A stretch of 43,430 nt of DNA from UBA3792 sp964426415 (GCA_964426415.1 CAYRQM010000014.1:1-43430), one strand, 5' to 3'. Positions 33,801 through 42,585 are shown, counted from the stretch's first letter. A program made the numbers and translations. The notes: generated by a model from the sequence alone, not told the origin.

Positions 33801-33832
33801 AAAAGGTCATGCAGCGCTGCATGGCCTTTTTT
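33801..33832. terminator. Bidirectional intrinsic terminator
   Basis: AAAAGG..CATGCAGC pairs with GCTGCATG..CCTTTT around the centre 33814-33817, flanked by A and T runs. It can end both the plus-strand gene at 33789 and the minus-strand gene at 33856. Confidence 0.8.
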
Positions 33833-33855
33833 GTATGTTCGCCAATTATACGCGG

Positions 33856-34656
33856 TTATTGACTGCAAACGGGTGGGTACTTCGCTTCAAATTCCTCCAG
33901 AATTTTTGAAAGGCGTTCGTCCAAATAGGTCAGCGCGGCACGGCGCAGGTCATCGGGAATGCCATAGTACGCTTCGGCAATACCGCCCGTAATCGCCGCC
34001 AGCGTGTCGCTGTCGCCGCCGATGGAGATGGCGTTTCGGATGGCGTCCTCGAAGCTGTCGGATTCCAAGAACGCTTCGATCGCCTGCGGCACGGTGTCTT
34101 GGCACGTTTCGTTGAACGTATAGGTTGCCGCAATCTCCCTCAAGGTGAATGCAAGCGGATAATACCGTTCCGTCAGATATTCGCGGATTTCGGAAATTGT
34201 TTTGCCGCTGCGTGCCAAGAAGATTGCCACCGCCGTCGCTTCCGCGCCCTTCAGCCCTTCGGGATGGTTATGGGTGACGCAGGTGACCGCGTGGCTCAGC
34301 GCAATGACGTCTTCGAGAGAAGCGCCTGCAAACCCGCACGCGCTGACGCGCATGGCTGCCCCGTTGCCGTAGCTGTCGTATGGCTTTGGATCATCCGTGT
34401 ACACCCATTGGAGAAAATGTCCGCCGTACCCGCAGTGCGGATAGGGCTGCCCCACCTCCCGCATGCAGCGAACGGCAGCCGTTTGCAGCGCGTCCATTTC
34501 GTTGCGTTCCGTAAGGATTGCCTTTGCCACCGCCAAGGTCATGACGGTATCGTCCGTAAAGAAGCAGCGCGGCGAGAAAAAGTCGAAGGATTTGGATTTG
34601 TGGTTGTGCCACTCGAACCGCGACCCGACGATGTCTCCGATGATTGCGCCAAGCAT
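33856..34656 (-). CDS. ADP-ribosylglycohydrolase family protein (DraG/ARH type)
   Basis: A 266-residue protein with the two binuclear-metal motifs of the family: FTDDT (T34, D35, D36) and GGDSDT (213-218). The N-terminus MLGAIIGDIVGSRFEW is also typical. Members remove ADP-ribose from proteins or hydrolyse related compounds. It follows the DUF5714 gene by 11 bases and so is the second gene of a pair; no ADP-ribosyltransferase is nearby, so its target is unknown. Confidence 0.92.
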   Translation of the reverse strand: MLGAIIGDIVGSRFEWHNHKSKSFDFFSPRCFFTDDTVMTLAVAKAILTERNEMDALQTAAVRCMREVGQPYPHCGYGGHFLQWVYTDDPKPYDSYGNGAAMRVSACGFAGASLEDVIALSHAVTCVTHNHPEGLKGAEATAVAIFLARSGKTISEIREYLTERYYPLAFTLREIAATYTFNETCQDTVPQAIEAFLESDSFEDAIRNAISIGGDSDTLAAITGGIAEAYYGIPDDLRRAALTYLDERLSKILEEFEAKYPPVCSQ

Positions 34657-34667
34657 AGCCTATTCTC

Positions 34668-35420
34668 CTATTCGACGTGATTTTTGATTTGAAAATCGTC
34701 CGTTTGGGTCGGCGTTTGTGCGTTTGGGAAATATGGGCACGCCTCGCGCTTGCATTGTGCATTCCGATGGGAATGGCGGCAGACGATGGGCGTGGACAAC
34801 GTCATGTGGACGCCATACTGCGCTGCGACGAACGAAACCGCCGCCCGGATAGCGGTATACGAATTGCGTTTGCAGCAGCGTGGCCCGCCAAGCTTGCCGA
34901 TTTCTTCCAATGCGCTTGCGGTGAGCCGATTGCCGTCGCCCCATGCCTTGCCCGACAGCGGCGTCGTTTGCAGTGCGATGCTGAGGAACATGCCTGCGCT
35001 GACGGCGGCGCCGCAGCAGCCCCAATACCCGCACGCACCGCCCGGATACTTGCTGCCGCGCTTTTGCATCTCCTGCAAAGCCACATCCAAATCCAACGCG
35101 CCGCCCGCGTTGTGATATGCGGTTAACAGCGCGGCGCCCACCAAGACGTGATGCTCGTTGCCATGCATATGGATGTAGGGATTGTCCATCATCTCCTGTG
35201 CCATGGCAAGCGGATCGGTGGAGCTGCTTTGGCGGCAATATGCCATGATGGAAGCAAGTCCGCCCGATGCATGGCACGCATCGCAGATATAGTGCCCTTC
35301 CGTGCAGCAGGCGTTGCCCCAAAACAGCTCGCCACAGGCGCTGCAGCGCATCTCCCGCTCCGTTTCAAAATATTGCAGCGGTTTCCCGCACACCAGACAA
35401 GCGCCTTCTTCGGTTTTCAT
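34668..35420 (-). CDS. DUF5714-like cysteine-rich protein
   Basis: A 250-residue protein rich in Cys and His. An N-terminal zinc-ribbon-like part (CLVCGK ... CSACGELF) is followed by CCTEGHYICDACH, MHGNEHHVLVGAALLTAY and GACGYWGCCGAAVSAG, then a C-terminal CKREACPYFP. This is the layout I associate with DUF5714, often found in anaerobes. The conserved Cys/His clusters suggest metal or cluster binding. It is the first gene of the pair with the ADP-ribosylglycohydrolase; AAGGAG precedes the ATG. No reaction can be assigned. Confidence 0.8.
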   Translation of the reverse strand: MKTEEGACLVCGKPLQYFETEREMRCSACGELFWGNACCTEGHYICDACHASGGLASIMAYCRQSSSTDPLAMAQEMMDNPYIHMHGNEHHVLVGAALLTAYHNAGGALDLDVALQEMQKRGSKYPGGACGYWGCCGAAVSAGMFLSIALQTTPLSGKAWGDGNRLTASALEEIGKLGGPRCCKRNSYTAIRAAVSFVAAQYGVHMTLSTPIVCRHSHRNAQCKREACPYFPNAQTPTQTDDFQIKNHVE

Positions 35421-35518
35421 AACAGTCTCCTTATTGGATATTTTGCGGCGTCAACGGCGCGAGCAATGGTCTTTCAGCCATTGCCGCACATAGGCGCAAT
35501 ACCCGCAAATGGCGACGG

Positions 35519-36121
35519 TCAAAGGGTTTGAAGCATCAAAAGCGCTTCTTTGGGCGTAGTGCAGATGCGGTTATCGATCAGCCCGCCCACGAAATTGTTG
35601 AGGCGGAAGGTTTCGTTGTAGTAGTTGCGCACGTCGCTCTTGTACGCCAGCATCTTTTTGCCCAAGCCGTAGCCAAGCCCGATCTCGGCAGCCGTGCCGG
35701 AATCGATCTCAATGCCGTTGCAGTTGGCAAGCAGATAGTCGCATTGCTTGATCGCCTTGAGATCCATATAGAAGCACGCCGCCTTGACCAAAAGCGTGCT
35801 GTCCTTGTCAATCACAACCTCTTGCGGCAAGAACGTGGTGTACCCCGCCTCCCGCAGCGTGTCGGACAGGATTTGGTTGCAGTAGCGGTCGCCCTCGTTG
35901 AACAGCGGCCCCGCCATGTAGACCTTTTGCTTGCCGTCCGCATACGGATGCAGATACTTGTTGAGCGCCTCCACCGTCTTCAAATGCGTGATCTCCTGCA
36001 TCATAGGGTCGAACGGGATTGCCGCATCGCCGTACTTTTCAAGGAAAACGGGGCGGCAGACGTCGCCGTCAAGGTACACCGCAAAGGTGGGATCAGCTGC
36101 ATTTCCGTAGTAGAATTTCAT
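35519..36121 (-). CDS. Nucleoside 2-deoxyribosyltransferase-like protein
   Basis: A 200-residue protein. After an N-terminal extension (1-65) comes KVYMAGPLFNEGDRY, characteristic of the nucleoside 2-deoxyribosyltransferase family, then ACFYMDLKAIKQCDYLLA and DSGTAAEIG (140-148), where E146 is the expected nucleophile. Family members swap or hydrolyse nucleobases on deoxynucleosides or nucleotides. Its promoter (36152-36180) and AGGAGG site are clear. The family also includes other nucleotide hydrolases, so the exact activity is open. Confidence 0.85.
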   Translation of the reverse strand: MKFYYGNAADPTFAVYLDGDVCRPVFLEKYGDAAIPFDPMMQEITHLKTVEALNKYLHPYADGKQKVYMAGPLFNEGDRYCNQILSDTLREAGYTTFLPQEVVIDKDSTLLVKAACFYMDLKAIKQCDYLLANCNGIEIDSGTAAEIGLGYGLGKKMLAYKSDVRNYYNETFRLNNFVGGLIDNRICTTPKEALLMLQTL

Positions 36122-36151
36122 GTTGGAATCCTCCTGTCATTGATGCTTTCT

Positions 36152-36180
36152 ACTATACCATTTGGGGAAGGAAAATGCAA
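36152..36180 (-). promoter_or_regulatory. Promoter of the deoxyribosyltransferase-like gene
   Basis: On the minus strand TTGCAT (36175-36180), 17 bases, TATAGT (36152-36157). Confidence 0.65.
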
Positions 36181-36394
36181 CCGTCGTCGGCGCGGACTTC
36201 GCGTAACGCAGGGCGCTTCCTGCGGAAAGTGCCGCTTGTTTGCTCCGTCGCGCCTCCTCTCCGCAAAAGGTCACGCGCTCGCTGCGGCTGTTCGGTGAGC
36301 CCGCGCCCTCACGACGCCTCGCGGCGCTACCATCCTTTTGCGGGAACACCCGTGTACATGCATTTAGGGGTAGGGACGCAAAAAACGCTCTCAT
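36181..36394. other. Non-coding stretch before the repeats
   Basis: About 210 bases without a credible gene: no ribosome site with a domain-like frame on either strand. It is rich in short CG-rich palindromic words and looks like degraded repeat sequence. I see nothing specific in it. Confidence 0.5.
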
Positions 36395-36469
36395 GTCATC
36401 CTGAGGCTATGCCGAAGGATCTCGCGTGTAAGCGGGAGATTCTTCCTTGTTTCGCTGCGTCAGAATGAC
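36395..36469 (+). repeat. 75-bp imperfectly palindromic repeat, copy 1
   Basis: Runs from GTCATCCTGAGGC to GCGTCAGAATGAC. Its ends are complementary (GTCATyCTGA), so it can fold into one long hairpin. It differs from copy 2 at only three of 75 positions. The style is that of dispersed extragenic palindromes in gut Clostridia genomes. Confidence 0.85.
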
Positions 36470-36482
36470 AACGGGGAACGAC

Positions 36483-36501
36483 GGGCGGATCATATCCGCC
36501 C
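36483..36501 (+). repeat. Short palindrome between the two repeats
   Basis: GGGCGGAT-CAT-ATCCGCCC, an eight-pair perfect stem with a three-base loop. Confidence 0.7.
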
Positions 36502-36522
36502 CTGCGGAATGACCGCTCCCCT

Positions 36523-36597
36523 GTCATCCTGAGGCTGCGCCGAAGGATCTCGCGTGTAAGCGGGAGATTCTTCCTTGCTTCGCTGCGTCAGAATGAC
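36523..36597 (+). repeat. 75-bp imperfectly palindromic repeat, copy 2
   Basis: Same element in the same orientation as copy 1, 53 bases downstream, with three base differences. Confidence 0.85.
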
Positions 36598-36652
36598 AAC
36601 GGGGGATGGAAGCGCGTGGTGTGAAAGGTTCGTATCCCCCACGCCGTGAGGC

Positions 36653-36721
36653 ATTTCACATGGCGTAGCCATATTTCACTTGCAAAGCAAATTTCACAAA
36701 TCCCGCAGGGATTTATTTCAC
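36653..36721 (+). repeat. ATTTCAC array with interleaved mini-hairpins
   Basis: Four copies of ATTTCAC (36653, 36673, 36691, 36715) separated by three different perfect palindromes, each with a three-base loop: ATGGC-GTA-GCCAT, TTGC-AAA-GCAA and AAATCCC-GCA-GGGATTT. Sequence of the stems varies but the plan is constant. Confidence 0.8.
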
Positions 36722-36753
36722 CCAAAAAAGAGCCCCGAAAGGCTCTTTTTGGG
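36722..36753 (-). terminator. Intrinsic terminator of the GH53 gene
   Basis: CCCAAAAAAGAGCC pairs with GGCTCTTTTTGGG around a six-base loop. On the minus strand the stem is followed by TTTTTT, 14 bases past the stop at 36767. Confidence 0.85.
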
Positions 36754-36766
36754 TGTTGTTATGTTG

Positions 36767-39373
36767 TTACACAGGCCATGCCGCGCCCGTGATGTATGCC
36801 AAGATGCACTTGGCGTCGTTGGCAGTCAATCCTGTGACGGCGTCGGTCTCTGCGTTCAGCTCTCCTTGCGCGGTCAGCGTCCCGCCGCCCGTGACAAACA
36901 GCAGCAGCGCTTTCGCATCTTGCGCATTGATCGTGCCGTTGCAGTCAATATCGCCCTTCAAATAGGGGGTGTCCATGCGCAATTCCCAATCGTCGATGGT
37001 GCCCCACCCGTTCGCATCACCCACGACCGCCATCCCGACGGTCACGGAGGTGCTTGCGGTGAGCGTGAAGGTGACGCTCGGCGTCTTCCATGCCTTCCAT
37101 CCGGTGAGGGTGACGGCGTCGCTTGACGTGGTTACGCCGTCGATGGTCACATAGCTTGTGATGCTTTGGTTGTCGCCCATATCACCGCCTTGGATGCTCG
37201 GCACAAAGGTGTAAGTGCCTGCTGCAAGCGTGATGGTCTGCGCGACGGTGAAATCGATGCCGCTGTTGTTCCAGAAGTGCAGGCTGTAGCTGCCCGTTTG
37301 CGGATCGGTTGTCGAACGTGCCGTGCCCGTGGAGCCGCTGCCCGCGATGGTGTACATGCTCATATCTGTTAATTCGAAGCTTGGGTTGCTGAGCACGTTG
37401 GGATAGCGAATCACCACGCTGCAAACGATTGCCGTGCCGTCGTCCAGTGTGCCGCTGACGGAATACGTGCCGACCACCGAGGTGTCGATTGCTGCAAGCG
37501 CGGCGGCGTCCCAGTTTGCCGTCGCCTCTTGGGTGGCGCCGCTGAGATAGGTGAGCGTGACCGTTTCGGGCAAGGTCAGCGTCGCGCCTTGGTCGATGGT
37601 GACGGTGGGGCTTTCGACGTCGGTCACTTCGTCGTCGATGATGTTGCCGTCATAGACGCGGTTGAACACCTCCATGGAATCGAGCGGATGGCCCGTGAAG
37701 TCGAACAGCGCTTGGTTGTCCCAGCTGCTGCCGCCGTAATAGTTTGCCGCGTCGGTCGAGTAATCGCCCGCGTAGCTGCTTGCCCAGCCGCAGCCGTAGG
37801 TTTGCCACGCCGCTTGGTTGGCGGTCAAAATGGCTGCCGCGTTGGAAGCCGTGGAATCGTACACGTTGACGGGAATCCATGCCGGTTCCCAATAGAACAC
37901 GCCCAACGCGTTGGAACCGACTGCCGACGTTGCCGCAATCACGTCGCGCAGTGAATTGGCTTGCCCCTGTACGGTAAAGGCGTAGCCGTCGACCGCGCCG
38001 CTTGCCAAGACGCTGTTTTCATGGCCGTCGCCGTCCGCCGCCGTGTAGCAGTAGGACGTTTCGGCAACCATGACCTTTTTGCCAAAGTCGTCTACGACGT
38101 CTTGCAGCATTTGGGTGAGATTGGCGGTGGTGCCATGCCAGAACATATAGTAGCTGGTCGCCAGCACGTCATAATCGACGTTGTTGGTGGACAGCGCGCT
38201 TGCCATGCTGTACGGCGTGTTGTTTTGCGGATTGGTGAAATGGCAGGCAATGAGGATGCTGCTGTCAACCGCACGCACTGCGGCGGCGGCGGCGTTCAAC
38301 ACCGTACAGAGGTTGGACGTGCCCGTCACGCCCGCAATACCGCTGTTGGTTTCGTTGCCAATCTGCACCATGGTGACGTTCACGCCTGCATTCAAAAGCG
38401 TGTTGAGGCTTGCCGTGGTATAGTCCGCAACCGCTTGCGCCGTCTGTGCCACCGTGTAGCCCGTCCATGCCTTGGGCGCTTTTTGCTTGCCCGGATCCGC
38501 CCAGAAATCGGAATAGTGGAAGTCGATCAAGACCTTCATGCCCAGCGCCGTTGCGCGTGTGCCCAGCGCCACCGCATTGGCAAGGTCGCAGTTGCCGCCG
38601 CCATAGCCGTTGTTGCTGCTGTCATACGGATTGTTCCATACGCGGATGCGCACATAGTTGGCGCCGCTGTTGGCAAGCACCGTCAGCGCGTCGGACTCGT
38701 TGCCGTCGAAGTCGTAATACTTGACGCCCGCCGCTTCTTCGGACGCAAGGCTGGAAATGTCGACGCCCATGATGAAATCGTCGGACAGCCCCGTGACCTG
38801 CACCACGTTGATGCTGATGTCGGGGTGCGTCACCTGCTTGGTCAGCTTGATGTTGTCGAAATCGCCCCAGTAATTGGCGTCTACGGAACCGCTGAGCGAT
38901 ACCGTGACCGCCGTGTTCGCCGAGATGGTGAAGGCGCTCGCCGTCTGCGTCGTCCATGCGTCCCATCCTGTGGAAACAAAGGCGACCGACGCCAAGGTTT
39001 CGGAGGTGGTGGCGACGGAAAGGGTGAGCTGCTGTCCCGCTTCGGTGGACGCCGCGCCCTCACTGTCGAAGCTCAGCACATAGGTGCCTGCCGCCAAGGT
39101 GTAGGACTGGCTGAGTGCAACCGTCGTCGCAGAGCTGCTCCAGATGTTTGCAAAGTAGGTGGTATCGGACGAATAGGCGTCCGTCTTGACGATGAGCGTT
39201 GCCGTCGAACTGTTCGTCCAACCGGTAAAGTCGCCCGTCTCAAAGGTGCCGTTCGTCAGTGTGCCCACCGTCTCCGCCATGCTGATCGTGCCCGAAAAGA
39301 CCGTCGTCAGGGCAAGCATCAGCAGGACGAGCATCGCTGTAAAGCGCGTTTTGAACCCGTGGTGTGTTATCAT
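36767..39373 (-). CDS. Secreted endo-beta-1,4-galactanase (GH53) with carbohydrate-binding, Ig-like and dockerin domains
   Basis: An 868-residue secreted enzyme. Residues 1-33 are a signal peptide. A beta-sandwich, CBM-like module follows (about 37-180), then a GH53 (beta/alpha)8 barrel from MGVDISSL (202) with VRIRVWNNPY, DFHYSDFWADPGKQKAP, the acid/base E341 (QIGNETN) and nucleophile E438 (VAETSY). After it come a bacterial Ig-like (Big_4-type) domain, a second CBM-like module (NPSFE...), and at the end a type I dockerin (first repeat GDIDCNGTINAQDAK, second LTANDAK). It cuts the beta-1,4-galactan side chains of pectin and probably docks on a cohesin scaffold. The start at 39373 has GGGAGG upstream. 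The LacI regulator upstream likely controls it. Confidence 0.94.
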   Translation of the reverse strand: MITHHGFKTRFTAMLVLLMLALTTVFSGTISMAETVGTLTNGTFETGDFTGWTNSSTATLIVKTDAYSSDTTYFANIWSSSATTVALSQSYTLAAGTYVLSFDSEGAASTEAGQQLTLSVATTSETLASVAFVSTGWDAWTTQTASAFTISANTAVTVSLSGSVDANYWGDFDNIKLTKQVTHPDISINVVQVTGLSDDFIMGVDISSLASEEAAGVKYYDFDGNESDALTVLANSGANYVRIRVWNNPYDSSNNGYGGGNCDLANAVALGTRATALGMKVLIDFHYSDFWADPGKQKAPKAWTGYTVAQTAQAVADYTTASLNTLLNAGVNVTMVQIGNETNSGIAGVTGTSNLCTVLNAAAAAVRAVDSSILIACHFTNPQNNTPYSMASALSTNNVDYDVLATSYYMFWHGTTANLTQMLQDVVDDFGKKVMVAETSYCYTAADGDGHENSVLASGAVDGYAFTVQGQANSLRDVIAATSAVGSNALGVFYWEPAWIPVNVYDSTASNAAAILTANQAAWQTYGCGWASSYAGDYSTDAANYYGGSSWDNQALFDFTGHPLDSMEVFNRVYDGNIIDDEVTDVESPTVTIDQGATLTLPETVTLTYLSGATQEATANWDAAALAAIDTSVVGTYSVSGTLDDGTAIVCSVVIRYPNVLSNPSFELTDMSMYTIAGSGSTGTARSTTDPQTGSYSLHFWNNSGIDFTVAQTITLAAGTYTFVPSIQGGDMGDNQSITSYVTIDGVTTSSDAVTLTGWKAWKTPSVTFTLTASTSVTVGMAVVGDANGWGTIDDWELRMDTPYLKGDIDCNGTINAQDAKALLLFVTGGGTLTAQGELNAETDAVTGLTANDAKCILAYITGAAWPV

Positions 39374-39433
39374 GTTCGTTCCTCCCGTTCTTTTATGTGG
39401 TGCGGTCAAGCGCCGCAAGTGTCCGTGTCTGCG

Positions 39434-39655
39434 TCAGTCGGTATAGTCCGTTAAGGGAATTCGCTTGCGCAGATTCCGATACCGAAAACGCGCCATTTGG
39501 TTCTTTTCCAATACGTCTTTTTCATCGCCGTGATAGCAGCAGCGCAGGCAGTAGTATTCGCCCTTTTCCGAGTCGTAGAACATATCCATGTCGATGTCCC
39601 GCATGAAGCAGGATGGGCAGCGATAATTCAGTTTGCCTTTTGTGGACTGAGCCAT
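39434..39655 (-). CDS. Small zinc-ribbon protein
   Basis: A 73-residue protein with CPSC (13-16) and CLRC (36-39) paired as a zinc ribbon and a basic C-terminus. AAGGAGG lies nine bases before the ATG at 39655, which overlaps the end of the 609-residue protein gene by 28 bases, so translation is coupled. GH53 follows 60 bases later. The function is unknown; a nucleic-acid-binding or assembly role is possible. Confidence 0.75.
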   Translation of the reverse strand: MAQSTKGKLNYRCPSCFMRDIDMDMFYDSEKGEYYCLRCCYHGDEKDVLEKNQMARFRYRNLRKRIPLTDYTD

Positions 39656-41457
39656 GTTTTCATTCCTCCTTGTTCGGATAGCTCTTTGGAAAGCCCCAGG
39701 GTGAACATGGGACTGAACGCGTACCCTTCGCGCACGAAGCCGTCCATCTCGCCCTCGCCCTCCATGACCAATTTGGTCTCAATCGGCGGAATCACGGCGC
39801 TGACCGTTTCGCAGTGCGCCATTGTAAGCTCACGGCAGCGATAGGCATATTGCAGGGACTGTTCATCCTGATGCCCCTTGATGGAAAGGGTGATGGGCGT
39901 CATGTCCTCGGGGTACTCCGTCGTGCCGTAGCAGGCGGTGCAATATTCCAAAAAGCGCACCGTCGCAGGCTTGCTCATGGACAGCACCTTTCGTTCCGTT
40001 TCGATGCGTCCGCTGCCTTCCTCCATGCGGAAGATGGTCTGCACGGTTACCGTGAGGTCGGAAAACTTGAGTTCGACAGGGTCGAGCGTCAGCGTGCGTA
40101 CGGCGCCTTCGTGGCAAAAATGCGCCTTGGCGCGGCACAGGCAAAGGTCGATTTCCTCGCCTTGGTAGGAGACCTTGCAGCTTTTGACCGTGCCTTCGCC
40201 CGCGTAATGGGTGAAGTAACCCGCCCGATACAGGGATTGGATGAGGAACGGATAGGACACATCCTGCACGTTCTTGGTGCCGATGCCGCAGGGACGATAG
40301 AGCTTTGCCGCATACGGGCGCAAGTCGACCATCGCGCCGCCTTGGTTCATGTCCAGTGCAAAGCGCATGAACGGATCGACAAACCAGAACAGCTCACGTT
40401 CGGAGCCGTACAGGATGTCACGCCACAGCGCGCATTCCGGTCGGCTGTACGCCCGATCCTTGCGGTAAAAATCGGCAAATTCCGCCATGGTCATGTCGAT
40501 CAGTTTGCCCTCTTTTTTGAGCTTGCCGTAATACGCCATGCCGTCTTCGTAAGACTTGACCAGCAGCTCGTACGGCGCTTCCCATCTGCCCATCTTGTTC
40601 ATCCAGCCGGGGCCGACGAACATCATGTTGTAGCTGTATCCGTCGTTGTAGACGCCCAGATGCCGATATTGGTCGATGAGGTTGAAAAGGTAGGGATATT
40701 GCCCGTCTTGGTAGATCATGCCGCGCAGGACGTTTTGCGGATGGGTGCCGAAGTTGGAACCGTTGCCGTCGAAGCACGCCATGAGATCGCGGCTCAGGTG
40801 CGGAATGGCGACGACGCCCGCGTCCTCCTCCGCGTTGGCGGCAGGCGCGTGGGTGTTTTGCTTGGAGGGAATCCACGGCGCCCAGGGGCCGCCGTCCATC
40901 AGCGTGTACCATGAATTGTTGCAGGTGTGATACGCCTTGGGTCCTTCCTCCCAACAGGTGGCAACGGCGCACTTAACGGATGGATATTGCTGCTTGATGT
41001 AGGCGATGAGGTCGGCGTCCATGTAGTAGCTGCCCGTGGACTGCGGATAGAAGCCGAACTTCTCGAAAAATGTGCCGAAGACGTCGTCGACGATTTGCAT
41101 TTTGTCCTCCATGGAGAACATCCAAATGCAGAAATCCTTTGTTTTGTATTTCTCGCGGAACTGCTCACAGGGCAGTCCCAACAGCGTCAGCCCAATCTCG
41201 TCGCCGTACTTTGCATGGTCTTCCTTGGCAAGCGCAACCGCTTGCGCATTGAACAAAGAAGCGTAGGTCATTTGGATGGTGGTTTTGATGCCATTCTTGT
41301 GCGCGATTTGTTGTTGCAAAATGAAGATGTCCAGCGATTCGGTGAGCAGACTATTTTTGCTGAGATCCTCTTGCTTGCCGTGTCCCGTGACCTTCTCGGC
41401 GTATTCCGGCACCATTTCCGGACGGTGAATCACGTTCAAGATGAAACAGTCTTTCAT
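39628..41457 (-). CDS. 609-residue protein, possible polysaccharide deacetylase/GH57-like carbohydrate-active enzyme
   Basis: No signal peptide, so intracellular. Residues 1-200 look like a beta/alpha barrel with the sequence KYGDEIGLTLLG and DFCIWMFSMEDKMQIVDDVFGTFFEKFGFYPQ; the pattern of an HGxEIGxH-like strand followed by a long helix recalls NodB-type deacetylases and GH57 barrels, though the deacetylase histidines are not all seen. Residues 210-390 hold many aromatic residues (WAPWIPS, GRWEAPYELL), and the C-terminal third is beta-rich. I recall a similar architecture under the names DUF3863/DUF3864 but cannot verify this. It lies 42 bases after the lacI-type gene and probably acts on imported galactan or pectin fragments. 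Confidence 0.6.
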   Translation of the reverse strand: MKDCFILNVIHRPEMVPEYAEKVTGHGKQEDLSKNSLLTESLDIFILQQQIAHKNGIKTTIQMTYASLFNAQAVALAKEDHAKYGDEIGLTLLGLPCEQFREKYKTKDFCIWMFSMEDKMQIVDDVFGTFFEKFGFYPQSTGSYYMDADLIAYIKQQYPSVKCAVATCWEEGPKAYHTCNNSWYTLMDGGPWAPWIPSKQNTHAPAANAEEDAGVVAIPHLSRDLMACFDGNGSNFGTHPQNVLRGMIYQDGQYPYLFNLIDQYRHLGVYNDGYSYNMMFVGPGWMNKMGRWEAPYELLVKSYEDGMAYYGKLKKEGKLIDMTMAEFADFYRKDRAYSRPECALWRDILYGSERELFWFVDPFMRFALDMNQGGAMVDLRPYAAKLYRPCGIGTKNVQDVSYPFLIQSLYRAGYFTHYAGEGTVKSCKVSYQGEEIDLCLCRAKAHFCHEGAVRTLTLDPVELKFSDLTVTVQTIFRMEEGSGRIETERKVLSMSKPATVRFLEYCTACYGTTEYPEDMTPITLSIKGHQDEQSLQYAYRCRELTMAHCETVSAVIPPIETKLVMEGEGEMDGFVREGYAFSPMFTLGLSKELSEQGGMKTWLSPQKAN

Positions 41458-41499
41458 AGATTCCTCCTTGCGATACCACTGCCCGTTCGGGCAGCCACT

Positions 41500-42525
41500 T
41501 TATGCGATGGGACTGCCGCTTTCGTCCAAGATGCGGTAGCTCTCGGTCATGCGCTTTTCGCCTTTGACCCGTTCTTGAATTTGGAGCAACAGGCTTTGCG
41601 CCGCCAGCTTGCCCATGGCGTGCGCGTCGATTTCGACCGCAGGAATGCGCGGACGGCAGGACTCCAGCAGAACGCTGTGATAGCAGCTTGCCACATGGAT
41701 TTGCTTCGCGCCGACCCGTTCTGCCGCGGACAGCAGGCGATTGGCAATATAGTCGTCGCCGCACAGGATGCAGTCGCATGCGGCAGCCCTTGCCCGCGTC
41801 AACGCTTGTTGGATTTGCTGTCTGCCGGTGAGCCCGTCGATTTTGAGGATGCGCTCGTCGGGAACGCAGGCGGCGCGCAGCGCGTCCGAAAGCCCTTCCC
41901 TGCGTGCCGCGTTGACCGTGTTGTCGCAGCGTCCGAGAAACAGCGCAAAGCGTTTATACCCTTTTCGGAGCATGTAGGCACACAGTGCGCGGCTTGCGGC
42001 ACGGTTGTCCACGTCGATGCACGGCACCTTGGCGTCCGTCGAAGAACCAATCAACACAAACGGCGCGCCGCTTGCTTTGAGATACTCCAAGGTGGGGTCT
42101 TCTGTCTGTGTGCGGGTGAGGATGACGCCGTCGACCTTTTTGTTGGTCAGCATGCGCTTTAGGGCGGACACGTCGTTGTTGTCGACGCACGCCACCAAGA
42201 CGTCGTAATCGGATGCGTTTGCCTGTTCGCAAACGCCCATCAACGCGGACTGAAAAAAGGGCAGCTCGCTTTGATAGCTGTCCTTGGGCATGGCGACGCA
42301 AAGGTTATAGGTGCAGGATTTTGCAAGGCTTCTTGCGATGCTGTTGGGACGATAGTCACACGCGTCGATGTAGTCCAAAACGCGGCGCCGCGTATCGTCG
42401 CCGATGCGCCCCTTGCCCGAAATGGCACGGGACACCGTGGATGTGGACAGCTGCAGTGCCTTTGCAATATCGGACAACTGCAATTCTTGCTTTTTGTTGT
42501 TGGGCGCTGCGATCTGATCCGCCAT
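41500..42525 (-). CDS. LacI-family transcriptional repressor
   Basis: A 341-residue protein. The DNA-binding head is LQLSDIAKALQLSTSTVSRAISGKGRIGDDTRRRVLDYIDACDYRPNSIARSLA, the complete LacI signature with hinge helix. The rest is a two-lobed sugar-binding domain (NLCVAMPKD, GVILTRTQTEDP, CDCILCGDDYIANRL). The start at 42525 has GGGGGG nine bases upstream. Its own promoter (42586-42614) carries a perfect LacI-type palindrome just downstream of the -10 box, so it represses itself and the genes behind it (609-residue protein, zinc ribbon, perhaps GH53). Confidence 0.93.
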   Translation of the reverse strand: MADQIAAPNNKKQELQLSDIAKALQLSTSTVSRAISGKGRIGDDTRRRVLDYIDACDYRPNSIARSLAKSCTYNLCVAMPKDSYQSELPFFQSALMGVCEQANASDYDVLVACVDNNDVSALKRMLTNKKVDGVILTRTQTEDPTLEYLKASGAPFVLIGSSTDAKVPCIDVDNRAASRALCAYMLRKGYKRFALFLGRCDNTVNAARREGLSDALRAACVPDERILKIDGLTGRQQIQQALTRARAAACDCILCGDDYIANRLLSAAERVGAKQIHVASCYHSVLLESCRPRIPAVEIDAHAMGKLAAQSLLLQIQERVKGEKRMTESYRILDESGSPIA

Positions 42526-42560
42526 CTTTTGAATCCCCCCCATGTACCATTTGCGCAATT

Positions 42561-42578
42561 TGCGCAAGCGCTTGCGCA
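42561..42578. promoter_or_regulatory. LacI-family operator
   Basis: TGCGCAAGC-GCTTGCGCA, a perfect 18-bp palindrome with the central CG typical of LacI/PurR-family sites, seven bases downstream of the -10 box. A further TTGCGCAA half-repeat lies beside it at 42551-42558. Confidence 0.8.
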
Positions 42579-42585
42579 CAAAGAA

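Noticed and set aside
36653..36721. CRISPR array
   Set aside because: Linkers are only seven bases and the intervening sequences are palindromes of 11-17 bases; no cas gene is present.
37961..39454. 497-residue plus-strand frame opposite GH53
   Set aside because: Antisense shadow of the galactanase.
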